In this document: piece by piece, positions 1 through 8,847 of the stretch
Position numbering within the stretch: the stretch's first letter is position 1
How the letters are laid out: each line of letters starts with the position of its first letter
From: Bifidobacterium pseudocatenulatum DSM 20438 = JCM 1200 = LMG 10505
GTDB lineage: Bacteria; Actinomycetota; Actinomycetes; Actinomycetales; Bifidobacteriaceae
Direction: 5' to 3'
DNA length: 64,000 nt
NCBI RefSeq assembly: GCF_001025215.1
Contig: NZ_AP012330.1
Location: 248,001-312,000, forward strand
Made by a program: the position numbers and the translations under genes
Notes under the pieces: model-generated
Told to the model about the DNA's origin: nothing
The model's input: the letters and a program-made list of their open reading frames with translations, nothing else
Database searches by the model: none

Positions 1-115
1 TGGGGCATCTTCTGACGCGTTGGGGAAGTCCGTCGATGGCGCGGCTCATGCCCAGCATGGTGTTGTAAGGATTGGTGGCTGCGATCATCGGGTCAATTAG
101 CTGCAGGATGTTCAT
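1..115 (-). CDS. 5' end of an unidentified gene, cut by the window edge
   Basis: An open frame starts at an ATG (113-115) on the minus strand and runs without a stop for 38 codons to the window edge, beginning MNILQLIDPMIAATNPYN. Its codons are GC-rich like those of neighbouring genes, which favours a real gene divergent from gltX. No clear Shine-Dalgarno sequence precedes the ATG. Too little protein is visible to name a family, so it could also be a chance frame. Confidence 0.35.
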   Translation of the reverse strand, partial: MNILQLIDPMIAATNPYNTMLGMSRAIDGLPQRVRRCP

Positions 116-183
116 GACCGCGAAAAGCGAGTTGGTGCGTGGGACTGGATGGCACGTCCGGTTTGCGGGGCACAATGGAGCTT

Positions 184-1704
184 ATGACTGAAGCTGAAAA
201 CACCAAACCAGAACTTCCTGAGCATGTTCGCGTGCGTTTCTGCCCGTCCCCGACCGGCATTCCGCACGTCGGCATGGTCCGCACCGCACTGTTCAACTGG
301 GCTGAGGCCCGCCATACCAAGGGCACGTTCGTGTTCCGTATTGAAGATACGGACGCCCAGCGCGACTCCGAGGAAAGCTACAACCAGATCATCGAAGCCC
401 TGAATTGGCTGGGCATCGACTGGGACGAGGGCATCAACGTGGGTGGCCCCGACGGCCCGTACCGCCAGTCCGAGCGTGGCGACATCTACAAGGATGTCGC
501 AGCCAAGCTGCTTGAAGCCGGCTATGCATACGAATCCTTCTCCACTCCGGAAGAAATCGAAGCCCGCAACGTGGCCGCCGGCCGCCCGAAGGCTTTCGGT
601 TACGACGGCTACGACCGTGATCTCACCGAAGAGCAGAAGGCCGCCTTCCGTGCCGAAGGCCGCAAGCCTGCCCTGCGTATCCGCATGCCCGATGAGGATG
701 TCGCGTTCGACGATCTGATCCGTGGCCGCATCGAGTTCAAGGCTGGTTCCGTGCCGGATTACGTAATCGTGCGCCCGAACGGCGATCCGCTGTACACGTT
801 GACCAACCCGGTCGACGACGCCATGATGAACATCAACGTGGTGCTGCGCGGCGAGGACCTGCTGAGCTCCACCCCGCGTCAGATCGTGCTCTACCGTTAC
901 CTGATCGAGCTGGGCGTGGCCAAGGAAATGCCGCTGTTCGGCCACATGCCGTACGTGATGGGCCAGGGCAACAAGAAGCTTTCCAAGCGTGACCCGGAAT
1001 CCAATCTGTTCCTGCATCGCGACAACGGTTTCATTCGCGAAGGCCTGCTGAACTACCTGGCGCTGCTGGGTTGGTCCATCGCCGCCGACCGCGACGTGTT
1101 CTCCATGGAAGAAATGATCGAAAAGTTCGACGTGCGTGACGTCAAGGCCAATCCGGCCCGTTTCGACCTCGACAAGGCCATTTCCATCAACGCCGAGCAC
1201 ATCCGTATGCTTGAGCCGCAGGACTTCCTGAACCGTGCCGTGCCGTACCTGAACCGCGATGGCGTGGTCTCCGCCGATTCCTGGGATGCGCTGACCGATC
1301 GCGAGCGTGAGGTGCTGTCCGCTTCCGTGGAGCTCGTGCAGCCGCGCGTGCGCCTGCTGGGCGAGGTCGCCGGCATGGTGGGCTCGCTGCTCTCCACCGA
1401 GGGCTACATCGAGCCTGATGATGACGCCAAGAAGCAGTTGAAGGATTCCGCTCCGGCAGTGCTCGACGCCGCCATTGCGGCGCTTTCCGACGTTGCTGAA
1501 GATGATTGGAAGACCGACTTCCTGCATGAGACACTGAACAAGTCGCTGATCGAAGATGGCGGTTACAAGCCGCGTCTGGCGTTCGGTCCGGTGCGTGTGG
1601 CCATGAGCGGCCGTCGCGTGTCTCCGCCACTGTTCGAATCCATGGAGATTGTTGGCAAGGAGATCACCGTCGCACGCTTGCAGGGCTTGCGCGAGCACCT
1701 GTGA
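184..1704 (+). CDS. gltX: glutamyl-tRNA synthetase
   Basis: Charges tRNA with glutamate in the cytoplasm. The 506-residue protein has the class I HIGH-type signature ([11 protein letters not shown]) near residue 20 and the KMSKS-type loop as KLSKRD in the middle, followed by the helical anticodon-binding C-terminal half. Length is normal for bacterial GluRS. The ATG at 184 is preferred because orthologues start MTEAEN. An in-frame ATG at 175 (MELMTEAEN), with GCGGGG four bases upstream, is possible, and the frame stays open to 139. A hairpin terminator follows the stop, and tRNA-Glu and tRNA-Gln genes lie 200-320 bases downstream. If the genome lacks a glutaminyl-tRNA synthetase, this enzyme would also have to charge tRNA-Gln, which cannot be decided here. 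Confidence 0.96.
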   Translation: MTEAENTKPELPEHVRVRFCPSPTGIPHVGMVRTALFNWAEARHTKGTFVFRIEDTDAQRDSEESYNQIIEALNWLGIDWDEGINVGGPDGPYRQSERGDIYKDVAAKLLEAGYAYESFSTPEEIEARNVAAGRPKAFGYDGYDRDLTEEQKAAFRAEGRKPALRIRMPDEDVAFDDLIRGRIEFKAGSVPDYVIVRPNGDPLYTLTNPVDDAMMNINVVLRGEDLLSSTPRQIVLYRYLIELGVAKEMPLFGHMPYVMGQGNKKLSKRDPESNLFLHRDNGFIREGLLNYLALLGWSIAADRDVFSMEEMIEKFDVRDVKANPARFDLDKAISINAEHIRMLEPQDFLNRAVPYLNRDGVVSADSWDALTDREREVLSASVELVQPRVRLLGEVAGMVGSLLSTEGYIEPDDDAKKQLKDSAPAVLDAAIAALSDVAEDDWKTDFLHETLNKSLIEDGGYKPRLAFGPVRVAMSGRRVSPPLFESMEIVGKEITVARLQGLREHL

Positions 1705-1743
1705 TGCGCTGATGGTGTGATTTTGCCGATCGCATGACTGTCG

Positions 1744-1782
1744 ACCCGCTGGAATGTTCCGTTCCAGCGGGTTTGTTGTTCT
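1744..1782 (+). terminator. rho-independent terminator of gltX
   Basis: An 11-bp perfect stem (ACCCGCTGGAA at 1744-1754 with TTCCAGCGGGT at 1762-1772) closes a 7-base loop and is followed by a T-rich stretch, about 40 bases after the gltX stop. Confidence 0.8.
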
Positions 1783-1828
1783 GGGATGCTGTTTAAGAAT
1801 GGCGGAAAATGGCGCGACACGCCGTGAC

Positions 1829-1857
1829 TTGCGCACTCCTACGGATTCGCGTATATT
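1829..1857 (+). promoter_or_regulatory. sigma70-type promoter of the tRNA pair
   Basis: TTGCGC (1829-1834) and TATATT (1852-1857) are separated by exactly 17 bases. They lie about 50 bases before the mature end of tRNA-Glu, downstream of the gltX terminator, as expected for the promoter of the two tRNA genes. Confidence 0.6.
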
Positions 1858-1908
1858 TATCACTCGTTGCGGTTCGCGGCTCAGCTGAGAATCACAGCAA
1901 TAACTCAA

Positions 1909-1981
1909 GCCCCCGTCGTCTAGCGGTCTAGGACTACGCCCTCTCACGGCGCCAACACCGGTTCAAATCCGGTCGGGGGTA
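1909..1981 (+). tRNA. tRNA-Glu (anticodon CTC)
   Basis: The 73-base cloverleaf has acceptor arm GCCCCCG/CGGGGGT with a G-U first pair, anticodon loop CTCTCAC giving anticodon CTC, and T arm ACCGG-TTCAAAT-CCGGT. The top pair of the anticodon stem reads A-C, a mismatch. The discriminator base is A and the 3' CCA is not encoded. It stands between gltX and tRNA-Gln and probably shares one transcript with the latter. Confidence 0.93.
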
Positions 1982-2019
1982 CGACGGACAACTTTTCGAA
2001 GTTGCCACGCCTGCCAAAT

Positions 2020-2094
2020 TGGGATGTGGTGTAATTGGCAACACAGCTGATTCTGGTTCAGCCATTCTTGGTTCGAGTCCAGGCATCCCAGCCA
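2020..2094 (+). tRNA. tRNA-Gln (anticodon CTG)
   Basis: The acceptor arm is TGGGATG/CATCCCA. The anticodon stem GCTGA/TCAGC encloses TTCTGGT, giving anticodon CTG, and the T loop is TTCGAGT. An encoded CCA occupies 2092-2094, unlike in the upstream tRNA-Glu. It lies 38 bases after tRNA-Glu and is followed directly by a terminator. Confidence 0.94.
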
Positions 2095-2098
2095 ATGA

Positions 2099-2126
2099 CC
2101 CTCGCAGATGCGAGGGTTTTTTGTTT
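2099..2126 (+). terminator. rho-independent terminator of the tRNA pair
   Basis: CCCTCGC (2099-2105) pairs with GCGAGGG (2110-2116) around a 4-base loop and is followed by a strong T tract (2117-2126). Confidence 0.85.
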
Positions 2127-2185
2127 TTCGCAAGCATGTCTGCCAGTACAACATAGTCCAAGAAAATTGCACTACCCTAGGAAGC

Positions 2186-3709
2186 ATGACTGAATTGCAG
2201 AACGCAGCAAAAGCCGCCGCCACGCGACCGCGCATCCAACCGGCGGAAGAAGGCGACGATCGCCCGCTTTCCGTATCCGCGCGACTGGGACGATTGCAAT
2301 TCCACCAATCCGGCAAATTCCGCGTTCTGCAGCTTGCCGACATTCAAGACGGGCCGAAAGTCAGCAAAGACACCGTCAAACTCATCGAAGCGTCACTGGA
2401 TGCCACAAGGCCGGATATCGTCATCTTCACCGGCAATCAGATCGCAGGATATGATCCCGCATACGCGCAAACCACGCGCAAACGTCGTTGGAGCGCTGCC
2501 GCGGGGATTTCCTCCAAAACCGCTTCATCCAAGTCTTCCGAAGCGTCAGAACGGTTCGAAGCTGCGCTGGAACGCACCTGCGCATCCGTGCGCGCCACTG
2601 TCGAACAGCTCGTGCGTCCGCTTGCCGATCGCGGCATTCCGTGGGCGGTGACATTCGGCAACCACGATTTTCAATGCGGGCTCAGCAATGCGGAAATCGA
2701 AAGCATTTGCAGGGAATTTCCCGGATGCGTGAACCCTGAGCCTACGGGAGGCGAGAGCGGCCTCGGGGGCGCAAATTCTGCAAATTCTGTGGGAAGCATG
2801 GATTCTGCGGAAGATGCAGGTTTCGTGCAACTCCGGGCGGAATCGTATTTGCCGAATCAGCGCGTATTCGCTTGCGAGCCGGGCACCTTCGCATTGCCGG
2901 TTGCCGATGTGGACCATACGATGTCCGTGCTGGGCTTGGTATTGCTGGATTCAGGCGATTACGCACGTTCCGGCGGGTACGGAAGCCCGTCCGCGGAGGC
3001 GTTGCGATTTCTTGCCGAAGTGCCGGAAATGATGGCCACGCAATCTCAGAAACAGGCAGGATCGCACGAAACCGCGCAATCGCAGGAAAAGGCAGTGCCG
3101 TGCATGGTATTTCAGCATTTTCCGGTGCAACAGTATTACCAACTGTTGAAGCCGACTGCGGCGAATGCGGCGCGTGCGATTGAAGGCTACCGCAATTTCG
3201 CTGGAAAACATTACGTTTTGGATGAGGAAAAAACGCTTCCCGGCAGTTATCTGGGGGAGGGTGTCAGCTGCCCGGATGCCGACAGCGGTGAATTCGCGAT
3301 ATTGGAACAGCATGACTATTTTGCGATTTCCGCGGGGCATGATCACCGCAACGCATTCGTTGGAACAGTGCCGGTTTCGCGAGAAATGGCCTCGGCTGAT
3401 GCGCAGACGGCGGCTTCGCCAGGCAAGGTTGGCGGTCTGACGATGATCGCGTCGCCCACCAGCGGTTTCGGATCGTATGGTCCGGTGCCGCAGAAGCGGG
3501 CCGCGCGGCTGATCGAGTTCGACATCCGCCATCCGTACGAGCCGCGTACGCAGCTGCTTGAATACGGCGAATTAGTGGGCAAACCGAGCGCGGGCAAGGC
3601 GTACGCGTACGGCATGACCAGTGAATCGAAGCCCGAATCCGAAGGCGTGGATCTGCTGCATCGGCCGACATGGTGGAGCAAACTGTTGACTTGGCTGCGT
3701 AAGAAGTAG
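2186..3709 (+). CDS. metallophosphoesterase (calcineurin-like, Icc/Dcr2-type)
   Basis: Putative metal-dependent phosphatase of 507 residues; substrate unknown. The motif order of calcineurin-like phosphoesterases is present: LQLADIQDG (motif I), FTGNQIAG (motif II), FGNHDF (motif III), FQHFP (motif IV) and SAGHDHRN (motif V). Motif I has Gln where many family members have His, and motif II has Asn for the usual Asp, so the metal site is non-standard or uses other ligands. Two Ser/Ala/Gln-rich inserts (about residues 192-212 and 285-310) interrupt the domain. No signal peptide is seen, so it is probably cytoplasmic. The start at 2186 has AGGAAGC directly upstream; the frame stays open further upstream but would run into the tRNA terminator. 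Confidence 0.85.
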   Translation: MTELQNAAKAAATRPRIQPAEEGDDRPLSVSARLGRLQFHQSGKFRVLQLADIQDGPKVSKDTVKLIEASLDATRPDIVIFTGNQIAGYDPAYAQTTRKRRWSAAAGISSKTASSKSSEASERFEAALERTCASVRATVEQLVRPLADRGIPWAVTFGNHDFQCGLSNAEIESICREFPGCVNPEPTGGESGLGGANSANSVGSMDSAEDAGFVQLRAESYLPNQRVFACEPGTFALPVADVDHTMSVLGLVLLDSGDYARSGGYGSPSAEALRFLAEVPEMMATQSQKQAGSHETAQSQEKAVPCMVFQHFPVQQYYQLLKPTAANAARAIEGYRNFAGKHYVLDEEKTLPGSYLGEGVSCPDADSGEFAILEQHDYFAISAGHDHRNAFVGTVPVSREMASADAQTAASPGKVGGLTMIASPTSGFGSYGPVPQKRAARLIEFDIRHPYEPRTQLLEYGELVGKPSAGKAYAYGMTSESKPESEGVDLLHRPTWWSKLLTWLRKK

Positions 3710-3829
3710 CTGAAAAGAGCGAAATGACAAATCCTGCAAGGAAATGGCAAAACTTGCGGAAGGCAGGAAATAGCAAAACCGTGTCCTGCATGCATCGCGG
3801 AACACGGTTGAGAGGCTGTATATTGCCCG

Positions 3830-4651
3830 TCAGCGACCGGAAGAAGCCTTAATCAAGGCGTCGGTCAAATACTTGCCGGCAGCCATAACCAGCGGGGCGT
3901 AACGGCGTCCGGGATTGGACCCCATACGACCGTCCGGGCCGGAAATCGAAATTGCGGCAATCACCTGACCGGAAGCATTGCGAATCGGCGCGGAAATCGA
4001 GCATACGCCCTCATCGCGCTCGTTGACCGACTCGGCCCAACCGCGCTTGCGCACGGCGGTAAGCTTGGCCGCGGTGAACTTGGCGTGACGCAACCCCTGA
4101 TGCAGGCGTTCGGAATCCTCCCAAGCCAGCAAAATCTGGGCCGCGGAACCGGCCTCCATCGACAGCATCGCACCGACCGGAATGGAATCACGCAAACCGG
4201 AAGCGCGCTCCACGGCGGCGATGCACACGCGCATATCGCCCTGACGGCGGTAAATCTGCGCGGATTCGCCAGTGCGATCCAGCAACGTCTGCAAAATCGG
4301 CGCGGCTGCGGTCAGCAAACGATCCTCGCCGGCAGCAGCGGCCAATTCCGCAAAACGCGAGCCAAGCACGAAACGACCATGCTGATCACGCAACACAAAA
4401 CGGTGACGCTCCAACGCAATCGCCAGTCGATGCGCGGTCGGTCGGGCCAAGCCCGTCGAGGAAACCAGCTGTCCGAGCGTTGCCGGACCGGATTCAAGCG
4501 CGTCAAGGATTTTGACGGTCTTGTCAAGCACACCCACACCGGAATGAATCTCATTGCTTTGAGAAGACGTCGTGTGGTGGGTCTCAGCTGGAAGCTCAGT
4601 CTCATCCGACTGCGATTCAGGCATGGTGGTGCTTGTATTCGAAGAAGTCAT
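3830..4651 (-). CDS. IclR-family transcriptional regulator (NdgR/LtbR-like)
   Basis: DNA-binding regulator of 273 residues. After a Ser/Thr-rich N-terminal tail of about 40 residues comes the IclR winged helix-turn-helix (VGVLDKTVKILDALESGP, then helix-turn-helix residues TGLARPTAHRLA), followed by the IclR effector domain ending in ISISGPDGRM. The gene is divergent from leuC. In Corynebacterium and Streptomyces the orthologues LtbR and NdgR hold this same position and control leuCD and other amino-acid genes, so control of leuCD is a strong inference from context. The long tail makes the exact start uncertain; later in-frame ATG codons exist. Confidence 0.9.
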   Translation of the reverse strand: MTSSNTSTTMPESQSDETELPAETHHTTSSQSNEIHSGVGVLDKTVKILDALESGPATLGQLVSSTGLARPTAHRLAIALERHRFVLRDQHGRFVLGSRFAELAAAAGEDRLLTAAAPILQTLLDRTGESAQIYRRQGDMRVCIAAVERASGLRDSIPVGAMLSMEAGSAAQILLAWEDSERLHQGLRHAKFTAAKLTAVRKRGWAESVNERDEGVCSISAPIRNASGQVIAAISISGPDGRMGSNPGRRYAPLVMAAGKYLTDALIKASSGR

Positions 4652-5000
4652 AAGAGGGATTATGCCATCTCACATATTGAAATGCAAAATGTACGCAATG
4701 TCGGACTGCGGTAGAGCAGGTATTTTAATCTTTACTCAGTTATGGAAAAAGCTGGAAAAAAATCTGAATTTTCAACGATTTTGTAGGTACATACGGGGAG
4801 ATATGCCACAATCGCGGCGATTTTGACATGATCTGGAGTGAACTTGGCGCATATGTGATGTGTGCGTTGCATGCAAGTATCTCATATACCGGCATAAACG
4901 CGTTCGAACCAGGCTCGAACACCATAGGCTTATAGCACGAACAACGCGGGTTGGCAATACCGCGAGGAAAAAGCGAGGAAAAATTCGAGGAGGTCCCACA
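4652..5000. promoter_or_regulatory. divergent IclR-leuC control region
   Basis: This 349-base gap separates the regulator gene from leuC. An interrupted inverted repeat TCTCA-n5-TGAAA lies at 4668-4682, only 17 bases before the regulator start. A perfect palindrome TTGCATGCAA lies at 4867-4876, and a hairpin GTTCGA/TCGAAC at 4902-4920. The leuC leader carries a tandem 11-mer (GCGAGGAAAAA at 4962 and 4973) before the true ribosome site GAGGAGG (4987-4993). Which palindrome is the operator cannot be settled by eye. No small gene is evident. Confidence 0.45.
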
Positions 5001-6404
5001 ATGGGAACGACATTGGCCGAGAAGGTCTGGGCCGATCATTTGGTACGCAAGGGTAGCGATGGGGCTCCCGACTTGCTGTACATTGATCTGATGCTCATGC
5101 ACGAAGTCACCAGTCCGCAGGCGTTCGAAGGCTTGCGACTGGCCGGACGCAAGCCACGTCACCTTGACCAGCTGATCGCAACGGAAGATCACAACACGCC
5201 GACTGCCGACATCGACCGCCCGAATCCGGATAAGATCTCCGCGCTGCAGCTAAGCACGCTCGAAAAGAACTGCAAGGATTTCGGCGTACGTCTGTGCCCG
5301 CTGGGAGACGCCGATCAGGGCGTGGTGCACGCGTTCGCGCCGGTGCTGGGCCTGACGCAGCCGGGCATGACGATCGTGTGCGGTGACTCGCACACCTCCA
5401 CGCACGGCGCGTTCGGTGCCATGGCCATCGGCATCGGCACCTCCGAAGTCGAACATGTTATGGCAACGCAGACCCTGAGCCTGAAGCCGTTCAAGACCAT
5501 GGCCGTGAATATCGAAGGTGAACTGCCGAAGGGCGTCACCGCAAAAGACATTATTCTTGCGATTATCGCGAAGATCGGCACCGGTGGCGGCCAAGGGCAC
5601 GTCATTGAATATCGTGGTGAGGCCATCAAGAAACTGTCGATGGACGCACGCATGACCATCTGCAACATGTCGATCGAAGCGGGCGCTCGCGCCGGCATGA
5701 TCGCGCCGGACGAAGTGACGTTCGAATATCTGAAGGGACGCCCGCACGCGCCGGAAGGTGAAATGTGGGACAAGGCCATCGAATACTGGAAGACGCTGAA
5801 AACCGATGACGACGCCGTATTCGACAAGGAAGTGACCATCAAGGCCGAAGATCTCGAGCCGTATGTGACGTGGGGCACCAACCCGGGTCAGGGCATCAAG
5901 ATTTCCGGCGTGGTGCCGGATCCGGCTTCGTTCAACGATGAAACCGAGCGCACCGCGGCCGAGCGTGCCATTGCCTACATGGGCTTGACGCCGGGCATGC
6001 GCATCAAAGACATTGCCGTGGATACCGTGTTCATCGGCTCCTGCACCAACGGACGTCTCGAGGATCTGCGTGTGGCCGCTTCCATTATGAAGGGGCATCA
6101 CAAGGCCGAAAACATTCACCGCGTGCTCGTGGTGCCGGCCTCCTCTCGCGTGCGTTTGCAGGCGGAAAAGGAAGGACTTGACAAGATCTTCAAGGACTTC
6201 GGTGCCGAATGGCGTAACGCAGGCTGCTCCATGTGCCTGGGCATGAACCCCGACAAGATGGTGGCCCGCGAACGTTCCATCTCCACTTCGAACCGCAATT
6301 TCGAAGGTCGACAGGGCAAGGGGTCGCGTACGCATCTGGCGTCGCCGGCGGTCGCCGCCGCAACGGCCATCCGCGGTACCATCTCGTCTCCGGCTGATCT
6401 GTGA
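5001..6404 (+). CDS. leuC: 3-isopropylmalate dehydratase large subunit
   Basis: With LeuD it interconverts 2- and 3-isopropylmalate in leucine synthesis, using a [4Fe-4S] cluster. The 467-residue protein keeps the three cluster cysteines: Cys348 in GSCTNG and Cys409/Cys412 in [11 protein letters not shown], matching the positions in the E. coli enzyme. The ATG at 5001 is chosen because GAGGAGG stands 7 bases upstream and the protein then begins [10 protein letters not shown], as in the family; the longer open frame from 4860 covers the leader. leuD follows after 80 bases, so the two form an operon. An IclR regulator is divergent. Confidence 0.97.
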   Translation: MGTTLAEKVWADHLVRKGSDGAPDLLYIDLMLMHEVTSPQAFEGLRLAGRKPRHLDQLIATEDHNTPTADIDRPNPDKISALQLSTLEKNCKDFGVRLCPLGDADQGVVHAFAPVLGLTQPGMTIVCGDSHTSTHGAFGAMAIGIGTSEVEHVMATQTLSLKPFKTMAVNIEGELPKGVTAKDIILAIIAKIGTGGGQGHVIEYRGEAIKKLSMDARMTICNMSIEAGARAGMIAPDEVTFEYLKGRPHAPEGEMWDKAIEYWKTLKTDDDAVFDKEVTIKAEDLEPYVTWGTNPGQGIKISGVVPDPASFNDETERTAAERAIAYMGLTPGMRIKDIAVDTVFIGSCTNGRLEDLRVAASIMKGHHKAENIHRVLVVPASSRVRLQAEKEGLDKIFKDFGAEWRNAGCSMCLGMNPDKMVARERSISTSNRNFEGRQGKGSRTHLASPAVAAATAIRGTISSPADL

Positions 6405-6484
6405 ATCGTTGAGAATGCTTGAAAACCTGAGAAATCTTGGATTTCCGGCATTCTGTGAATCGTTACATCGAAAGAAATAGTGAA

Positions 6485-7174
6485 ATGGAAAAACTGACTA
6501 CTCTTACCGGCGTGGCCGTGCCGCTTCGCCGTTCCAATGTCGATACTGACCAGATTATTCCAGCCGTGTTCTTGAAGCGCGTGCAGAAGTCCGGTTTCGA
6601 CGACGCGCTGTTCTATGCGTGGCGTCGCGATCCGGAATTCGTGCTCAACCAGCCGGAATACAAGCGGGGCAAGATTCTCGTTGCCGGACCGGATTTCGGT
6701 ATCGGATCTTCTCGTGAACATGCCGTGTGGGCATTGCATGATTACGGCTTCCGCGTGGTGATTTCGTCTCGTTTCGCCGACATTTTCTACGGCAACACCG
6801 CGAAGAACGGCGTGCTGGCTGCGATTATGCCGCAGGAGTCCGTTGAGTTGCTGTGGAAGCTGCTTGACGAGGAGCCGGGCCGTGATATGACGGTGAGCCT
6901 GGAGGATCGCACGGTGACGTGCGGCGACGTGACGCTGCCGTTCGAAGTGAACGACTATACCCGTTGGCGCCTGATGAACGGCTATGACGATATCGATCTG
7001 ACGTTGCAGTATGAAGACGATATTGTGACATACGAGAAGATGCGTGCCGAAAAGTTCCCGTTCAAGCCGAAGACGCTGCCGGCGAAGCGTGAGCCGGAGC
7101 AGTTGATCGCGTCCGCGCGCGAAGGCGAATACCCGGATTGGCAGGGCCCGCTTGCCGATCGCGGCATCATCTGA
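6485..7174 (+). CDS. leuD: 3-isopropylmalate dehydratase small subunit
   Basis: Swivel-domain partner of LeuC in the second step of leucine synthesis. The 229-residue protein has the family signatures [10 protein letters not shown] near the N-terminus and [11 protein letters not shown] in the middle, the latter being the substrate-binding loop. The ATG at 6485 gives the expected [13 protein letters not shown] start; only weak AG-rich sequence precedes it, in keeping with translation from the leuC transcript. The C-terminus keeps the usual aromatic-rich tail. No hairpin terminator follows directly; a repeat array begins about 30 bases downstream. Confidence 0.96.
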   Translation: MEKLTTLTGVAVPLRRSNVDTDQIIPAVFLKRVQKSGFDDALFYAWRRDPEFVLNQPEYKRGKILVAGPDFGIGSSREHAVWALHDYGFRVVISSRFADIFYGNTAKNGVLAAIMPQESVELLWKLLDEEPGRDMTVSLEDRTVTCGDVTLPFEVNDYTRWRLMNGYDDIDLTLQYEDDIVTYEKMRAEKFPFKPKTLPAKREPEQLIASAREGEYPDWQGPLADRGII

Positions 7175-7204
7175 GTTGGCGTCTGGCTAGGTGCGCGGGC
7201 TGTT

Positions 7205-7520
7205 TGCGGGGTGATTCCTCCAGTGGGTGGAAGGAACACCCCGCTTGCGTTGTTGCGCGGGCTGTTTGCGGGAGGATTTTTCCAGTGGGTGGAAGAATTG
7301 GGACGTCGGGATGATTGTTTGCGGGAGGATTCTTCCAGTGACTGGAAGGATTGGGATGTTATGTGATGCGTGAGCGGGAGGATTCTTCCAGTAGGTGGAT
7401 GTTTTTGGACTTTGAGACGGTCCGTAGCGGGGTGATTCCTCCACTGGGTGGAGGTTTTGGGACGATTAGGGGACTCATATTGTCCGGATTCTTCCAGTGA
7501 CTGGAAGGATTGGGACGTTG
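7205..7520 (+). repeat. family A palindrome array 1 (six units, 53-bp spacing)
   Basis: Fills most of the 442-base gap between leuD and the next gene. Six imperfect palindromes of the type CTTCCA-n5-TGGAAG are centred near 7225, 7287, 7340, 7393, 7446 and 7499. The last five are exactly 53 bases apart. Units share flanks such as GGGAGGAT before and GATTGGGA after the core. All units point the same way. Arms vary in matched pairs, for example CTTCCA/TGGAAG at 7491-7507 and CCTCCA/TGGAGG at 7438-7454. No gene is supported in the gap. Confidence 0.85.
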
Positions 7521-7616
7521 GGATTGCTGATTATGTGAGATTTGCGCGGGTTTTGCATATGAGACGCGCTATGGTGGGCTTATTGTTTCGTGCTTTCGTA
7601 GCTTTCGGAGAGAAAA

Positions 7617-8795
7617 ATGAGCCAGGGTTTTGCGCCGTTTTATGATGTCAATCGCACGTATGAAGACAACTATTTGCAAGGGCCGTTCGGCGCGTTTGCC
7701 GAAGTGTTGCGGGCTGATGCGTCCGATTCTGCGGGATCGGTCACGTCTGTTGTTGCTGAGGTTGCGTCCGATTCCTCCAGTGAGGTTCAGGGCGTTCAGA
7801 CCATTCAGGCCGCTCAAGCGCAGGAATTCCTTGGTTTTCGTGTGAATCTGCCGTTCGGTATTCCAGCTGGTCCGCTGCTGAATGAGCGTTTCACCACGGC
7901 CGCTTTCCGTATGGGCTTCGATCTGGCGGTATACAAGACGGTTCGTTCCCGCGCATGGGGCTGCAATGCGTTCCCGAACGTGCTGGCCGTGCATCCGCGG
8001 AATGCCGATGGTTCGCTGGTTCCGGGCAGTGCCGAACTTGACGAGGGTGTGCTTGCCGATACCCGTTATGAGCTTCCGATTTCGATTTCCAACAGTTTCG
8101 GCGTTCCCTCCCGTGATCCCGACGAATGGCAGCCGGACATGCAGAAGGCAATCGCCGCAGCCGGTGACGGCCAGCTGCTGGTGCCGAGCTTCCAAGGCTC
8201 CCGCGTGGAGGGCATGGATCGTGAAGCGTATATCGCCGATCATGTCACCACCGCGCATTTGGTTGCCGAAACTGGCGCTGGCCTGATGGAAATGAACACC
8301 AGCTGCCCGAATGAGGGACATAATCGTCTGTTGTGCCACGATCCGCATTTGGTCGGCGAGATTACGGAAGCGGTGAAGAACGAAATCGGCGATCGTCCGC
8401 TGATCGTGAAGCTCGCATACATTCCGAATGATGCCGATCTGGAAATTATGGTGAAGGAAACCGCCGGCCATGGCGCGGTGCAGGGTTTCTCCACCATTAA
8501 CACAATCTCCGCGAAGCTGGTGGATGCGAACGGCAATCAGGCATTGCCAGGCGCGGGGCGTGACCGTTCGGGCGTATGTGGCAATGCGATTCGTGGTGCA
8601 GGTCTCGATATGGTTGGCCGCCTGAATGCGATTCGCGAGAAGCTGGGTCTTGATTTTGCGATCGTTGGCGTGGGCGGTGTGATTCGTCCGGAAGATTACA
8701 AGGCGTACCGCGAGGCTGGTGCAAACGCGGTGATGAGCGCTACGGGTGCCATGTGGAACGCCCGTTTGGCGCAAGACATTAAAGCCGCACTGTAG
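7617..8795 (+). CDS. dihydroorotate dehydrogenase-family flavoprotein
   Basis: FMN-dependent TIM-barrel enzyme of 392 residues, of the dihydroorotate/dihydropyrimidine dehydrogenase family. Visible signatures are LPFGIPAGPL near residue 78, the substrate-binding loop EMNTSCPNEG near residue 226 (with Cys230 available as catalytic base), and the phosphate-binding GVGGVIRPEDYKAY near the C-terminus. An Ala/Ser/Val/Gln-rich stretch of about 40 residues (near 30-70) has no counterpart in typical PyrD. It stands alone between two repeat arrays rather than in a pyr operon, so it may be a second, specialised paralogue; its substrate is not certain. GGAG lies 6 bases before the ATG. Confidence 0.85.
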   Translation: MSQGFAPFYDVNRTYEDNYLQGPFGAFAEVLRADASDSAGSVTSVVAEVASDSSSEVQGVQTIQAAQAQEFLGFRVNLPFGIPAGPLLNERFTTAAFRMGFDLAVYKTVRSRAWGCNAFPNVLAVHPRNADGSLVPGSAELDEGVLADTRYELPISISNSFGVPSRDPDEWQPDMQKAIAAAGDGQLLVPSFQGSRVEGMDREAYIADHVTTAHLVAETGAGLMEMNTSCPNEGHNRLLCHDPHLVGEITEAVKNEIGDRPLIVKLAYIPNDADLEIMVKETAGHGAVQGFSTINTISAKLVDANGNQALPGAGRDRSGVCGNAIRGAGLDMVGRLNAIREKLGLDFAIVGVGGVIRPEDYKAYREAGANAVMSATGAMWNARLAQDIKAAL

Positions 8796-8847
8796 TCACA
8801 GGTTCAATTGCGCCTGATTTGCGCTCTGTTGCGTTTCACCGTCCTTT

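Noticed and set aside
112..1947. 611-codon open frame antisense to gltX
   Set aside because: It is the typical mirror frame of a GC-rich gene: its peptide is His/Val/Gln-biased, has no domain, and gltX on the other strand is certain.
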